Source of the DNA: Roseivirga ehrenbergii
Lineage (GTDB): Bacteria > Bacteroidota > Bacteroidia > Cytophagales > Cyclobacteriaceae
Length of the DNA: 64,000 bases
Direction: 5' to 3'
NCBI RefSeq assembly: GCF_001593005.1
Contig: NZ_LQZQ01000051.1
Location: 179,336-243,335 of the forward strand
Position 1 is the first letter of the stretch; the number at the start of each line of letters is the position of its first letter. This document shows, in pieces, positions 27,216-35,456 of this stretch. Below the pieces are notes generated by a model, which was not told where the DNA came from, ran no database searches, and saw nothing but the letters and a program-made list of their open reading frames with translations. The translations under genes and the position numbers were made by a program.

Positions 27216-28145
27216 TTAATAAGTCGTGTAACGATCCTTTTTCTCACCATAAATGTCAGAAACAGTGACAAGTATACCTGTTTCTTCCACGCTACCGAAA
27301 TCAGGGTTTTCGGCTGTTCCGAACGATTTCATGGAAGGAGATAAAGACATGTAGTTTTTAATTAGTGGAGGAACACGTTCGCCTCTGGCTTTAGTATAAG
27401 AGTTTAAAGTAATCATTCCACTCTTAAAATCTTTCCCCTCGAAGAGTTCTTCCAATTTACTAATGTCCGTAGCCGGTAGAAGTCGGTTTTTGGGAGTTAC
27501 TAATCCATCTTTGTCTGGGAAAAAACGCTCCATAAAATACAAGACAGCATCGCGCGCCTCTATATTATAGTTCGGATACATGGTAACTTTTCCAAAAAAG
27601 TACCTCATGTTGGGGTGGCGCAGAATTATGGCGCCAAGGCCGTCCCAAAGGTTGTCAAGGGCAAAAATTCCTTTTCTAGGATCTACGTTTGGTTGATGTT
27701 TTGGCTGAATCCATGATCGGCCAAGCTCAATGGCGTATGGCAGGTAGTCTTTTACGAATTGGTCGGAGAAAGAAAAGTAGTGTGCCGTTGAAATGGCTAT
27801 GTGTTTTGGGTCTGAAAGATCTAAAGTACTACAATCTATAAAGCGGTATCCACCAATGATTTCTTCGTCTTCTGGTGAGTATACAATTAGTTGCTGATAG
27901 CAGTTCTCACAGAGGTCGTATTCATCGATATCTACTTCTTTACCAGTGCCCCCGCCAGCGCTAGCAAAGGATATTTCTCGCAAACGACCTATTTCACGCA
28001 TTGTGTTGGGTGCGTTGTGGGCGTTTACAAAGTATATCTCATTGCCCCCTTTTTGGGTGTTGCGTACAAAACGCTCTGCAGTGAGTTCTGACTTCAAAAG
28101 TTTTCTGTCAACTGAGTCAATAACGTAGTCTAAATTCTTGTCCAA
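27216..28145 (-). CDS. glsB: GNAT-type N-acyltransferase for amino-acid lipids (GlsB/OlsB-like)
   Basis: 309 residues. It resembles the acyl-transfer half of hemolysin/OlsB-type GNAT proteins: MREIGRLREISFASAGGGTG, DEYDLCENCYQQLIVYSPED and IGGYRFIDC (about 90-125), then AIELGRSWIQPKHQP and LDNLWDGLGAIILRHPNMRYFFGKV. In Bacteroides GlsB adds a 3-hydroxy fatty acid to glycine, making lyso-glycine lipid; related enzymes make ornithine or serine-glycine lipids, and the head group cannot be told from sequence. The partner O-acyltransferase gene is 16 nt upstream, so the pair is an operon in the order glsA-glsB. Membrane-associated. Confidence 0.78.
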   Translation of the reverse strand: MDKNLDYVIDSVDRKLLKSELTAERFVRNTQKGGNEIYFVNAHNAPNTMREIGRLREISFASAGGGTGKEVDIDEYDLCENCYQQLIVYSPEDEEIIGGYRFIDCSTLDLSDPKHIAISTAHYFSFSDQFVKDYLPYAIELGRSWIQPKHQPNVDPRKGIFALDNLWDGLGAIILRHPNMRYFFGKVTMYPNYNIEARDAVLYFMERFFPDKDGLVTPKNRLLPATDISKLEELFEGKDFKSGMITLNSYTKARGERVPPLIKNYMSLSPSMKSFGTAENPDFGSVEETGILVTVSDIYGEKKDRYTTY

Positions 28146-28161
28146 ATTGAGTGAGTTTCAG

Positions 28162-28974
28162 TTATTGGAGTTTATACACTTTTTCTTTCATCCATTCTGC
28201 CCAGTCTTGATCTGACTTTGATCGATCAAAAGTTGTGGGGTCAATGGGTTTTCCAAAAACAATATTAAAAGTACTATTCTTTTGTTTCATCATCTCATCA
28301 ACTAAATAAAACATTTCTAAATTGGCCTTGATACCTAAGAATTTCCGGAAGTTAGAAAGATTGTAAAAAAAGTTAGATAGCTGAGCACCACCAGTATATA
28401 CTGGGATTACTTGGCTTTTAAATCGTTTAGATCTGGTTATAAAAGTTTTTTTCCATTGGAGGTCTTTTACCACCCCTTTAGTTCTTCTGCTTACTAATCC
28501 GGCAGGATAAATAAACACAGCATGACCCGACCCGAAAAGCTCATTCATTTGTTTGACGGAATCTGCGGGGGTTGCCCCATGTTTATTTATGCCCACAAAT
28601 AGTTGATTGAGATTTTTTAAGTTAAGCAAAATATCATTCACCAAAAATTTAATATCTGGCCTTATGGGTTGAATGGCTTTTACATGGGCTAGGGCTTCGA
28701 TACCTCCAAAAGGATGGTTTCCTGCAAAAACAACTCCTCCTTCTTTGGGAATGTTTTCAATGCCGTGAATGTCTACTTTAATGTTAAAGCGGTCTAACAC
28801 TGCATTGGCAAAGTCGACACCGTTCAAATTTGAGAAGTCATGAATTACTTCATTCACTTCTTGTTGATGAATAATGCGTTTGATGTAACGAATTATGAAA
28901 CCGGGCATCCATTTTAAGAGGCTCGGGTTTTTTTCGCCAATCACCTTTTCTATGTCAATAAACTTATCACTCAC
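28162..28974 (-). CDS. glsA: PlsC-type O-acyltransferase (GlsA-like)
   Basis: 270 residues. The catalytic block GNHPFGGIEALAH (about 79-91) is the NHPxGG variant of the PlsC HX4D motif seen in hemolysin/OlsA-related enzymes; FIYPAGLVSRRTKG (about 155-168) supplies the second, phosphate-binding block. It probably adds the second, ester-linked acyl chain to the lyso-amino-acid lipid made by the neighbouring N-acyltransferase, at the inner membrane. In Flavobacterium johnsoniae the two activities are fused as OlsF; here they are separate genes 16 nt apart. A general glycerol-phosphate acyltransferase is the alternative. Confidence 0.78.
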   Translation of the reverse strand: MSDKFIDIEKVIGEKNPSLLKWMPGFIIRYIKRIIHQQEVNEVIHDFSNLNGVDFANAVLDRFNIKVDIHGIENIPKEGGVVFAGNHPFGGIEALAHVKAIQPIRPDIKFLVNDILLNLKNLNQLFVGINKHGATPADSVKQMNELFGSGHAVFIYPAGLVSRRTKGVVKDLQWKKTFITRSKRFKSQVIPVYTGGAQLSNFFYNLSNFRKFLGIKANLEMFYLVDEMMKQKNSTFNIVFGKPIDPTTFDRSKSDQDWAEWMKEKVYKLQ

Positions 28975-29228
28975 GTGTGTCTAATTAAGAAGCTGCAAAG
29001 TAAAAAGATATCTTTTAAAATGGGATAAATATGCTTCTATCCAGTTGTTCTGATTTTCAACAAGTTAGGTTTGAACCTCAAAATTTGGCAGCCAAAGGAC
29101 GCATTTGACTCCCCTTATATTATTGAAATTCTCTAATGATTCAAAAATGACTCTTTAATTAACTTTGATTTTAAGAGTAAACTGGCTGAAGCGAAAAGTA
29201 GTTTAAATGGAATGTTGTGAGTTGATAT

Positions 29229-30587
29229 TTACAAGTCATCATTCTCATCTTCAAGAAGCAAAGAGCCATCAGAAAGCTCAGGTAAAATATTCTTGGTTTC
29301 TGCTTCGCTTAGGGCTTCAACTCCTTTTAGTTTTCTCTGGATGGCGCGGGTTCTTTTGCCCATTACATCATCTAATTGATTAAGGCCAGTTTGAATATTT
29401 TTTTGTGCCTTTTCCATAATTCCGCTAAAGTTTTCAAACTCTTTTTTAACAGCACCTAGAACTTGCCAAACCTCACTACTCCGTTTTTGTATGGCCAAGG
29501 TTTTGAATCCCATTTGTAAACTGTTGAGAATAGCCGCTAGGGTAGTAGGGCCAGTAACAATGATTTTATAATTTCTTTGCAAATCTTCGAGCAAAGCTGC
29601 CTTGCGAACTACCTCGGCATAAATTCCTTCAAAAGGCAAAAACATAATGCCAAAATCGGTAGTGTTAGGTGGATCAATGTATTTATCACTGATATCTTTA
29701 GCCATTTTCTTAATGGTGTTATCAAGGTTTTTTTGTGCAATTAAAATCCGCGCTTGGTCTCCTTCGTCATAGGCTTCTTGAAGTTGTTCGTAAATGTCTT
29801 TCGGGAATTTCGCATCAATGGGAAGCCATACATTCGTACCAGAATCATCTCTGCCGGGCAGTTTAATCGCAAACTCGACTAAATCGGCACTACTAGCTTT
29901 TGTTTTAACATTTGCTTCGTATTGATCTGGGGCTAGAATTTGCTCTAACAACATGGAAAGCTGTATTTCACCAATCCCGCCACGCATTTTTACGTTACTT
30001 AATACTTTTTTCAGACCGCCCACATCGGTGGCTAAACTTCTCATTTCACCAAGGCCTTCTTGAACAGCCTGCAATTGTTTTCCTACGGTTTCAAAAGATT
30101 GGCTTAAGCGCTCATTTAATGTTTTTTGGAGTTTTTCATCCACCGTTTTCCTCATTTCGTCAAGCTGCTTGGTGTTATCTTCACGAATAGATTTGAGTTG
30201 GTTTTCTACCGACAGCTTTACTTCTTTTACATTCTCTGTGGTTTGCTTATTGATTTCGTTTTGTTGAATAGAAAAATCACCAAATTTCTGTCGTAGCAAT
30301 TCATTTAACTCTTTAATGTTTTCTGTGAATTTCCCTTCAAATGATTTGAGACTATTGGTCAGTTCTTCTCGGTTAGCTTTAGATAGGTAGTTTGATTCCG
30401 TTCTGTTTCTTTGAAATTCATCTTTGATCGACTTTTCCGTTCGCTCTAAGGTCAAATCGAATTTTACCATTAAGTCTTCTACCTGCTTGAGTTGCGGTTT
30501 AATATCGACTTTAGGCTTTTTAATGAGGTTGATTCCGATATTGACTATTGATAGGCCTATTAGAATCATCAATAAGTTTTCAATCAT
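29229..30587 (-). CDS. rmuC: DNA recombination protein RmuC
   Basis: 452 residues. An N-terminal membrane helix (MIENLLMILIGLSIVNIGI) is followed by a long coiled coil (about 30-190) and the RmuC nuclease-like domain (about 200-370: KMRGGIGEIQLSMLLEQIL, WLPIDAKFPKDIYEQL, FLPFEGIYAEVVRKAAL, IVTGPTTLAAILNSLQMG). The family limits inverted-repeat recombination. The acidic end is variable. A 254-nt gap lies on its 3' side with no gene. Confidence 0.95.
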   Translation of the reverse strand: MIENLLMILIGLSIVNIGINLIKKPKVDIKPQLKQVEDLMVKFDLTLERTEKSIKDEFQRNRTESNYLSKANREELTNSLKSFEGKFTENIKELNELLRQKFGDFSIQQNEINKQTTENVKEVKLSVENQLKSIREDNTKQLDEMRKTVDEKLQKTLNERLSQSFETVGKQLQAVQEGLGEMRSLATDVGGLKKVLSNVKMRGGIGEIQLSMLLEQILAPDQYEANVKTKASSADLVEFAIKLPGRDDSGTNVWLPIDAKFPKDIYEQLQEAYDEGDQARILIAQKNLDNTIKKMAKDISDKYIDPPNTTDFGIMFLPFEGIYAEVVRKAALLEDLQRNYKIIVTGPTTLAAILNSLQMGFKTLAIQKRSSEVWQVLGAVKKEFENFSGIMEKAQKNIQTGLNQLDDVMGKRTRAIQRKLKGVEALSEAETKNILPELSDGSLLLEDENDDL

Positions 30588-30658
30588 GGTATACTTGCTT
30601 TTAGATTATAGGTGAAGAAAATGAGTTTTACTAGAAGCATAATAGAAACTATGATTTG

Positions 30659-31765
30659 TTATTTTTTTTTTGAAACTCTTTCAAATGATACCTTTTTACT
30701 TATATAGTTATGAGTAAGCTGAATGGTGAAATCGTCAAGTTCTTTTGCCGAAGTCTTCATGTATGTAGCCAATTGTTTTAAAGTTGGTTCATCCATATCG
30801 TCTAATTCAATTAAATTAGAAAGTCCCATAATATTGGTTACTGGTTTTCGAATAATATGCGATATATCAAAAAGGATTTGTTCTAGTGTAAGCTGATATT
30901 CTTTGCTGTCTGTAATGTCTAAGTTTGTACCTATAAGCCTAATTGGTTTACCAGCCTCATCACGATGAATATTAGATAAGGATCGTATATATCTTATAGT
31001 TTTATCCGGATGAATGATTCTAAACTCTATATCTACTTCTTTGATTTTGGACTGAATTTTTTTTCCATAGTCTGTGATTATGTGCCTGTCTTCAGGGTGA
31101 ATTAAAGTGACCCAAGACTCTAAGGTTATATTGAAGGATTGAGGTGAAATGCCAAAAATTTCATACATGTTTTCATCCCAAATCAGTTTGTTATTGATCA
31201 CATCGTGGTCCCAAATCCCTAATTTCAACCCTCTAGTGGCTAATGAGAAGCGTTGGTTGGTTTTCTTGAGTTCTTCTTCCGCTTTTACCCGGTCTGTAAC
31301 GTCTCTAAAGTTGTCAACAATACCATTGATAGCAGGATCATGAAGCAAGTTAGTAACCACGGCTTCTACCCAACGCCAAGATCCATCTTTGTGTCTGATG
31401 CGAGAAGTGTGGCCTTGAACCGGCACCCCCGGCTTTTGCATACAAATATTAATGGCTTCGCTGGAACCAGCTTGGTCTTCAGGGTGTACTAAATTCCAAA
31501 TTTCCATATTCATTACTTCTTCAGGAGTATAACCAAGTATGTTTTTAATTGAACTAGAAACGTAAATGGTTTCAGCATTTGGTGAAATTATGATTACACA
31601 GTCAGCACCATTTTCTATTAGTGACTCAAATTTTTTCTCGTTTTGGGTAAGTTGAAGATTACTATTTGTTTTTTTCTGCTCGATCAATAATACACGCATT
31701 CGCCAAATGACTACTAAGCAGGCAGCAATTGCAGTAATTAAGATAAATGGCAACGTGGACTCCAT
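30659..31765 (-). CDS. Membrane-anchored PAS-PAS protein with DHp-like end and no kinase domain
   Basis: 368 residues. Membrane helix at about 5-24, PAS 1 (about 45-160, ENGADCVIIISPNAETIYVS, VNLLHDP, DVTDRVKAEEEL) and PAS 2/PAC (about 175-290, KLGIWDHDVINNKLIWDENM, IGTNLDITDSK). The last 70 residues (LTLEQILFDISHIIRKPVTN) match the histidine-bearing dimerisation helix of PAS kinases. No ATP-binding catalytic domain follows: the gene stops 70 nt before rmuC, and neither other frame past the stop encodes one. Such PAS-DHp fragments occur in Bacteroidota and may act with a partner kinase. A 10-A run precedes the stop but does not explain the loss. Confidence 0.8.
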   Translation of the reverse strand: MESTLPFILITAIAACLVVIWRMRVLLIEQKKTNSNLQLTQNEKKFESLIENGADCVIIISPNAETIYVSSSIKNILGYTPEEVMNMEIWNLVHPEDQAGSSEAINICMQKPGVPVQGHTSRIRHKDGSWRWVEAVVTNLLHDPAINGIVDNFRDVTDRVKAEEELKKTNQRFSLATRGLKLGIWDHDVINNKLIWDENMYEIFGISPQSFNITLESWVTLIHPEDRHIITDYGKKIQSKIKEVDIEFRIIHPDKTIRYIRSLSNIHRDEAGKPIRLIGTNLDITDSKEYQLTLEQILFDISHIIRKPVTNIMGLSNLIELDDMDEPTLKQLATYMKTSAKELDDFTIQLTHNYISKKVSFERVSKKK

Positions 31766-31846
31766 TTTTCAATATATGAAATCAAGGTTCTAGAACCTAT
31801 CGTGATAAGGGGATTAAAAGCTCATTTTCGAAAGAGTGGTTTTTTC

Positions 31847-33355
31847 TTACATCCACTCTCTTTTATCTGTTTGGATGCGATAAAGTATAAAGCTTTCCAA
31901 TTGAAGTGCTTCGCTGAGACTAATAAACGGAATACTTAATTCGCCTGCTGCGGTATATACTTTTATTGTGGCGAGTTGTTTTCTGCGTTGATACCAGCTT
32001 TGCTTTACTCGGACGGCTTGTACCTTATGAATTTGTGTTAACACATTTTCCGTTCCTACTATTCCACTGTTACTTCTAATAAGCTCTTCATTGATTTCGT
32101 AACTCCTCTTTTTATAATATGCTCTTCCTAAGAAAAAGGAAAGCGGAAGAATGAGTAAGAAATAAAAGGCCGCTTCTCCAATGAGAAACCAAGTACTCAA
32201 GCCAAGTGCTGATGGGATAAGTCCATAGAAAAGAATAATTCGAAGTTTTATAAGTGGGCTGATAAAGTGTTTGGCTTCAGCACCTAAATATTCAGAAGGG
32301 AAAACCATATTAATCACCTTCGATATTTGGTGTTTGTAACTTCCTGGTACGTTGATTTTAGACTTTTGTGCATTTACTTCGCTGCTTGAAGCTTGTGCAA
32401 TTTGCAAGGTGTACATTTTAAAAATTTTCCTGATAGGATTGGTAGACCAAGACACCATTTGCACCTTGTTTTTATTTATAGTTACCTCTTCGCGATTGAG
32501 TAAGCCTCTCACCAATTTCAACCCATTATTACTGAGCCATAGCTTGAGATCGTAATATTTTAAAATTGAATTGACCAGCGAAAAGAGGAACGAAATTACC
32601 GTTACGAGCACCACAGAAGCTACAAAAGCAAAAAGGGTGTTATCCACAACATAACTTTCATATTGGCCCAATTGATCGGCAATAAAATCGCTTATGTTAT
32701 CTGTAATCTCATTTATGGTAGTAAAAACAAAGGCGAAAATAATGCCCATGGAGCGCAAATGGTTTTGACTTACTCCTACTTTAATTAAATCCCCAGGCTT
32801 TAAGTGGAGTAGTAAATCAGAAGGGTTTTTATCGGCACTAATGGTTTTTTCTTCTTCTGTTCCTGATTCTTCAATCAGTTGTTTTTTCTCGGCCATAATA
32901 TAATCCCTTAAAGCAATGGCTTCATTTTTTCTAAGGGCATCGATACTTATTTCGGATTTATTCGCGCCAGCCGAATCAATTTCTACGCTTACTACATTAA
33001 ATAATTGGTGAAGTAGGTTTTGACTAAAGTTTATAGTTTGAATACGCTCGAATGGAATATTTGTCCGTGTCTTTTTCAACACCCCTTTGTCTAACACTAT
33101 GGCGTTGTCTTTAATGTAATAGTAAAAACGAAAGTAAGTAAGAATAGACCCCAAGAGGTTATAAACAGCAAAACCAATAACTACATAAAGGATAATGTCA
33201 TCGAAGGTAGAACCTGCTCTGCGTCCGATAACCAGGGACAGTAGAATAGGCCACATGGCCTTGACTGTCATTCTGAAAAACTTGATCAGAATAATACCAA
33301 TGGCTACAGAAGGTTGGCGCTGCGGAATAGAAAAATCATGATTGTTCTGCTCCAT
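31847..33355 (-). CDS. Bacterial PH-domain membrane protein (YdbT-like)
   Basis: 502 residues with several membrane helices (for example about 45-70, 215-235, 248-268 and 375-405) and three bacterial PH (bPH2, formerly DUF304) domains, each recognisable by F/L-D/N-x-G-x-L-x(n)-R-x-x-I-P-F-E/RIQTINFSQN (first: KKTRTNIPFERIQTINFSQN). It matches Bacillus YdbT, whose gene always follows ydbS. These two proteins were implicated in bacteriocin resistance in Bacillus; the function elsewhere is open. It overlaps the YdbS-like gene by 20 nt, so the pair is translated together. Confidence 0.82.
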   Translation of the reverse strand: MEQNNHDFSIPQRQPSVAIGIILIKFFRMTVKAMWPILLSLVIGRRAGSTFDDIILYVVIGFAVYNLLGSILTYFRFYYYIKDNAIVLDKGVLKKTRTNIPFERIQTINFSQNLLHQLFNVVSVEIDSAGANKSEISIDALRKNEAIALRDYIMAEKKQLIEESGTEEEKTISADKNPSDLLLHLKPGDLIKVGVSQNHLRSMGIIFAFVFTTINEITDNISDFIADQLGQYESYVVDNTLFAFVASVVLVTVISFLFSLVNSILKYYDLKLWLSNNGLKLVRGLLNREEVTINKNKVQMVSWSTNPIRKIFKMYTLQIAQASSSEVNAQKSKINVPGSYKHQISKVINMVFPSEYLGAEAKHFISPLIKLRIILFYGLIPSALGLSTWFLIGEAAFYFLLILPLSFFLGRAYYKKRSYEINEELIRSNSGIVGTENVLTQIHKVQAVRVKQSWYQRRKQLATIKVYTAAGELSIPFISLSEALQLESFILYRIQTDKREWM

Positions 33356-33872
33356 CCTCTTCGGTTTTCTTGAGTACGAAATCTTTCATCGAGAGGGCTT
33401 CATTATCTGGTAAACCCGGAATAACCAAGTCACTACTTTGTCCGCCTGCCGTAAATAGTTTTAAGCTGTTTATTTTATACAACCTTTCTATTGGCCCTTG
33501 CTTTAGTTCTGCATGTTGGATTCTGTTAAAGGGCACAGTGGTGCGTACCGACCAAATTAGGCCCTTGGTATAAATGATGTCGCGTTGGCGGAGGGCATAT
33601 TTTTTCTTTTTAAAACCGAGAATGGTCAGTATGATATTAGCGACCGAAAAAAGAAGTATAGCCCCCATTGAGATAAGATAGCCATTCATTTTCTCCTCAA
33701 AATCAGAAAGCTCAATAATAGCAATGGCGGCTCCAATTAGAACTACGAAAAACAGGGCTGATGAAATCAGACTTACTTTGAGGTAATTGGGGTCTATTGG
33801 TTTAAAATTGACTTCCTCTAAACTCGGAAGTTCATTGGGGTCAATGGAGAGATTCTCGAAATGGTTTGTCAT
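33336..33872 (-). CDS. Bacterial PH-domain membrane protein (YdbS-like)
   Basis: 178 residues: two adjacent membrane helices (about 33-53 and 65-87) and one bPH2 domain (RQRDIIYTKGLIWSVRTTVP then FNRIQHAELKQGPIERLYKI, and FTAGGQSSDLVIPGL). Partner of the larger YdbT-like protein, which starts 20 nt inside its 3' end. Its ATG overlaps the stop of the DUF5522 gene (ATGA). Confidence 0.82.
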   Translation of the reverse strand: MTNHFENLSIDPNELPSLEEVNFKPIDPNYLKVSLISSALFFVVLIGAAIAIIELSDFEEKMNGYLISMGAILLFSVANIILTILGFKKKKYALRQRDIIYTKGLIWSVRTTVPFNRIQHAELKQGPIERLYKINSLKLFTAGGQSSDLVIPGLPDNEALSMKDFVLKKTEEDGAEQS

Positions 33873-34030
33873 TTTTTATAGCCGTAAGGGCAGTGTCTAC
33901 AACCATTTTTACAGCAATAGCCTCTTTTAAGGTGATATTTTGCGGTAAAAACCATTCTGCCCAGTTCGTCAAGGTAATAATCTTCTTTTTCTGTGACAAA
34001 TGTTGGTTTTGATTTAGAATCTTTCGACAT
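33869..34030 (-). CDS. DUF5522 cysteine-rich small protein
   Basis: 53 residues. It begins MSKDSKSKPTFVTEKEDYYL and ends with RGYCCKNGCRHCPYGYKK, the diagnostic CCxxGCRHCPY signature of DUF5522; the four cysteines and a histidine suggest a metal knuckle. Its function is unknown. Coupled by a 4-nt ATGA overlap to the bPH2 pair. The -7 element at 34086-34093, inside the rocD leader, probably drives all three. Confidence 0.85.
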   Translation of the reverse strand: MSKDSKSKPTFVTEKEDYYLDELGRMVFTAKYHLKRGYCCKNGCRHCPYGYKK

Positions 34031-34035
34031 CTTTT

Positions 34036-34063
34036 TTGGGCTAAATTAGTTTGTTTACCTTTG
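34036..34063 (+). promoter_or_regulatory. Promoter of rocD
   Basis: TTG (34036-34038), 17-nt spacer, TACCTTTG (34056-34063). The leader to the rocD ATG is about 37 nt. Confidence 0.6.
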
Positions 34064-34085
34064 GCCTACCCCTGATTTTGGGTAG

Positions 34086-34093
34086 CAAAGATA
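34086..34093 (-). promoter_or_regulatory. -7 element of the DUF5522-bPH2 operon
   Basis: Minus-strand TATCTTTG, exact to TAnnTTTG; a TTG lies 25 nt upstream, slightly long. It sits within the rocD leader, so the two divergent units overlap and may interfere. Confidence 0.5.
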
Positions 34094-34106
34094 AAATTTA
34101 ATACAG

Positions 34107-35342
34107 ATGGAAACAGTTCAAAATAGCAAACAAGCAATTAATCTAGAAAACAAGTATGGCGCGCATAACTACCATCCGCTACCGGTTGTTTTGGCCAAAG
34201 GCGAAGGTGTCTATGTTTGGGATGTAGAAGGGAAAAAGTACTTCGATTTTTTGTCTGCTTATAGTGCTGTAAATCAAGGGCATTGTCATCCAAGAATTGT
34301 TCAAGCTTTGAAAGATCAGGCCGAAACTCTTACCTTAACTTCTCGCGCTTTTTATAACGATGTACTAGGAATGTATGAAAAGTACATGACCGAGTATTTC
34401 GGGTTTGATAAAATTTTACCCATGAATACCGGAGCTGAGGCCGTTGAGACTGCCATTAAGCTTTGTAGAAAATGGGCTTACGAGCGAAAAGGAATTCCTG
34501 AAAATGAAGCTAAAATTATTGTTTGTGAAGATAACTTCCACGGAAGAACCACCACGATCATTTCTTTCTCCAACGATCCAGTAGCTAAGAAAAATTTTGG
34601 CCCTTACACCAAAGGGTTCATCAAAATACCTTACAACGACATTGATGCTTTGAAAGCCGCCTTAGCCGAAGAAAATGTAGGAGGTTTCTTAGTAGAACCT
34701 ATACAAGGCGAAGCAGGAGTGTATGTTCCGGATAGCGGTTATTTAACAGAAGCCGACCGTTTGTGTAAAGAGAATAATGTACTTTTTATAGCCGATGAAG
34801 TACAGACGGGCATTGCCAGAACAGGTAAACTTTTGGCATGTGACCATGAAAACGTAAAGCCAGATGTATTGATTTTAGGTAAGGCTGTTTCTGGTGGTGT
34901 GTATCCGGTGTCGGCTGTATTGGCCAACGATCCTATTATGGAAGTAATTCAGCCAGGGCAGCATGGAAGTACTTTTGGAGGAAACCCACTGGCAGCTAAA
35001 GTGGCTATAGCTGCTTTAGAGGTAATTAAAGATGAAAAACTTGCTGAGAATGCGCAGCGTTTGGGCGAAATTTTCAGAGAAAGAATGAGCGCATTTATTA
35101 AAACTACCGACCTAATTACCTTGGTAAGAGGCAAGGGGCTCTTGAATGCGATTGTGATTAACGATACCGAAGACAGTTCAACCGCTTGGGATATTTGTAT
35201 GGCCTTAAAAGAAAACGGATTATTGGCCAAACCAACCCACGGTAACATTATTCGTTTTGCACCTCCTTTGGTAATGACAGAAGAGCAATTACACGAATGC
35301 TGTGATATTATTGAGAAAACAATTAGAGAATTTGCTGCTTAA
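34107..35342 (+). CDS. rocD: Ornithine--oxo-acid transaminase
   Basis: 411 residues, class III PLP aminotransferase. Seen: [67 protein letters not shown] and the PLP lysine K259 in [10 protein letters not shown]; the last two match ornithine rather than acetylornithine aminotransferase. It makes glutamate-5-semialdehyde from ornithine, joining arginine breakdown to proline and glutamate. Single-gene unit with a good promoter and a strong terminator. Confidence 0.96.
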   Translation: METVQNSKQAINLENKYGAHNYHPLPVVLAKGEGVYVWDVEGKKYFDFLSAYSAVNQGHCHPRIVQALKDQAETLTLTSRAFYNDVLGMYEKYMTEYFGFDKILPMNTGAEAVETAIKLCRKWAYERKGIPENEAKIIVCEDNFHGRTTTIISFSNDPVAKKNFGPYTKGFIKIPYNDIDALKAALAEENVGGFLVEPIQGEAGVYVPDSGYLTEADRLCKENNVLFIADEVQTGIARTGKLLACDHENVKPDVLILGKAVSGGVYPVSAVLANDPIMEVIQPGQHGSTFGGNPLAAKVAIAALEVIKDEKLAENAQRLGEIFRERMSAFIKTTDLITLVRGKGLLNAIVINDTEDSSTAWDICMALKENGLLAKPTHGNIIRFAPPLVMTEEQLHECCDIIEKTIREFAA

Positions 35343-35362
35343 GCAATTTTAAACTCGTTTTA

Positions 35363-35414
35363 AAAACCGACTTTTGAACTCTATATAATTGGAGTATCTT
35401 AAGTCGGTTTTTTT
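35363..35414 (+). terminator. Intrinsic terminator of rocD
   Basis: AAAACCGACTT (35363-35373) pairs exactly with AAGTCGGTTTT (35401-35411) across a 27-nt loop, followed by more T. It lies 21 nt after the stop. Confidence 0.85.
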
Positions 35415-35456
35415 ATATGTGAGCGTATGTGTAGTGATTCGAATTTTAGAGGGGTG

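Noticed and set aside
30650..30680. Frameshift at a 10-A run ending the PAS protein
   Set aside because: Neither other frame past the run encodes a catalytic domain and only 70 nt separate it from rmuC, so the protein end looks real.
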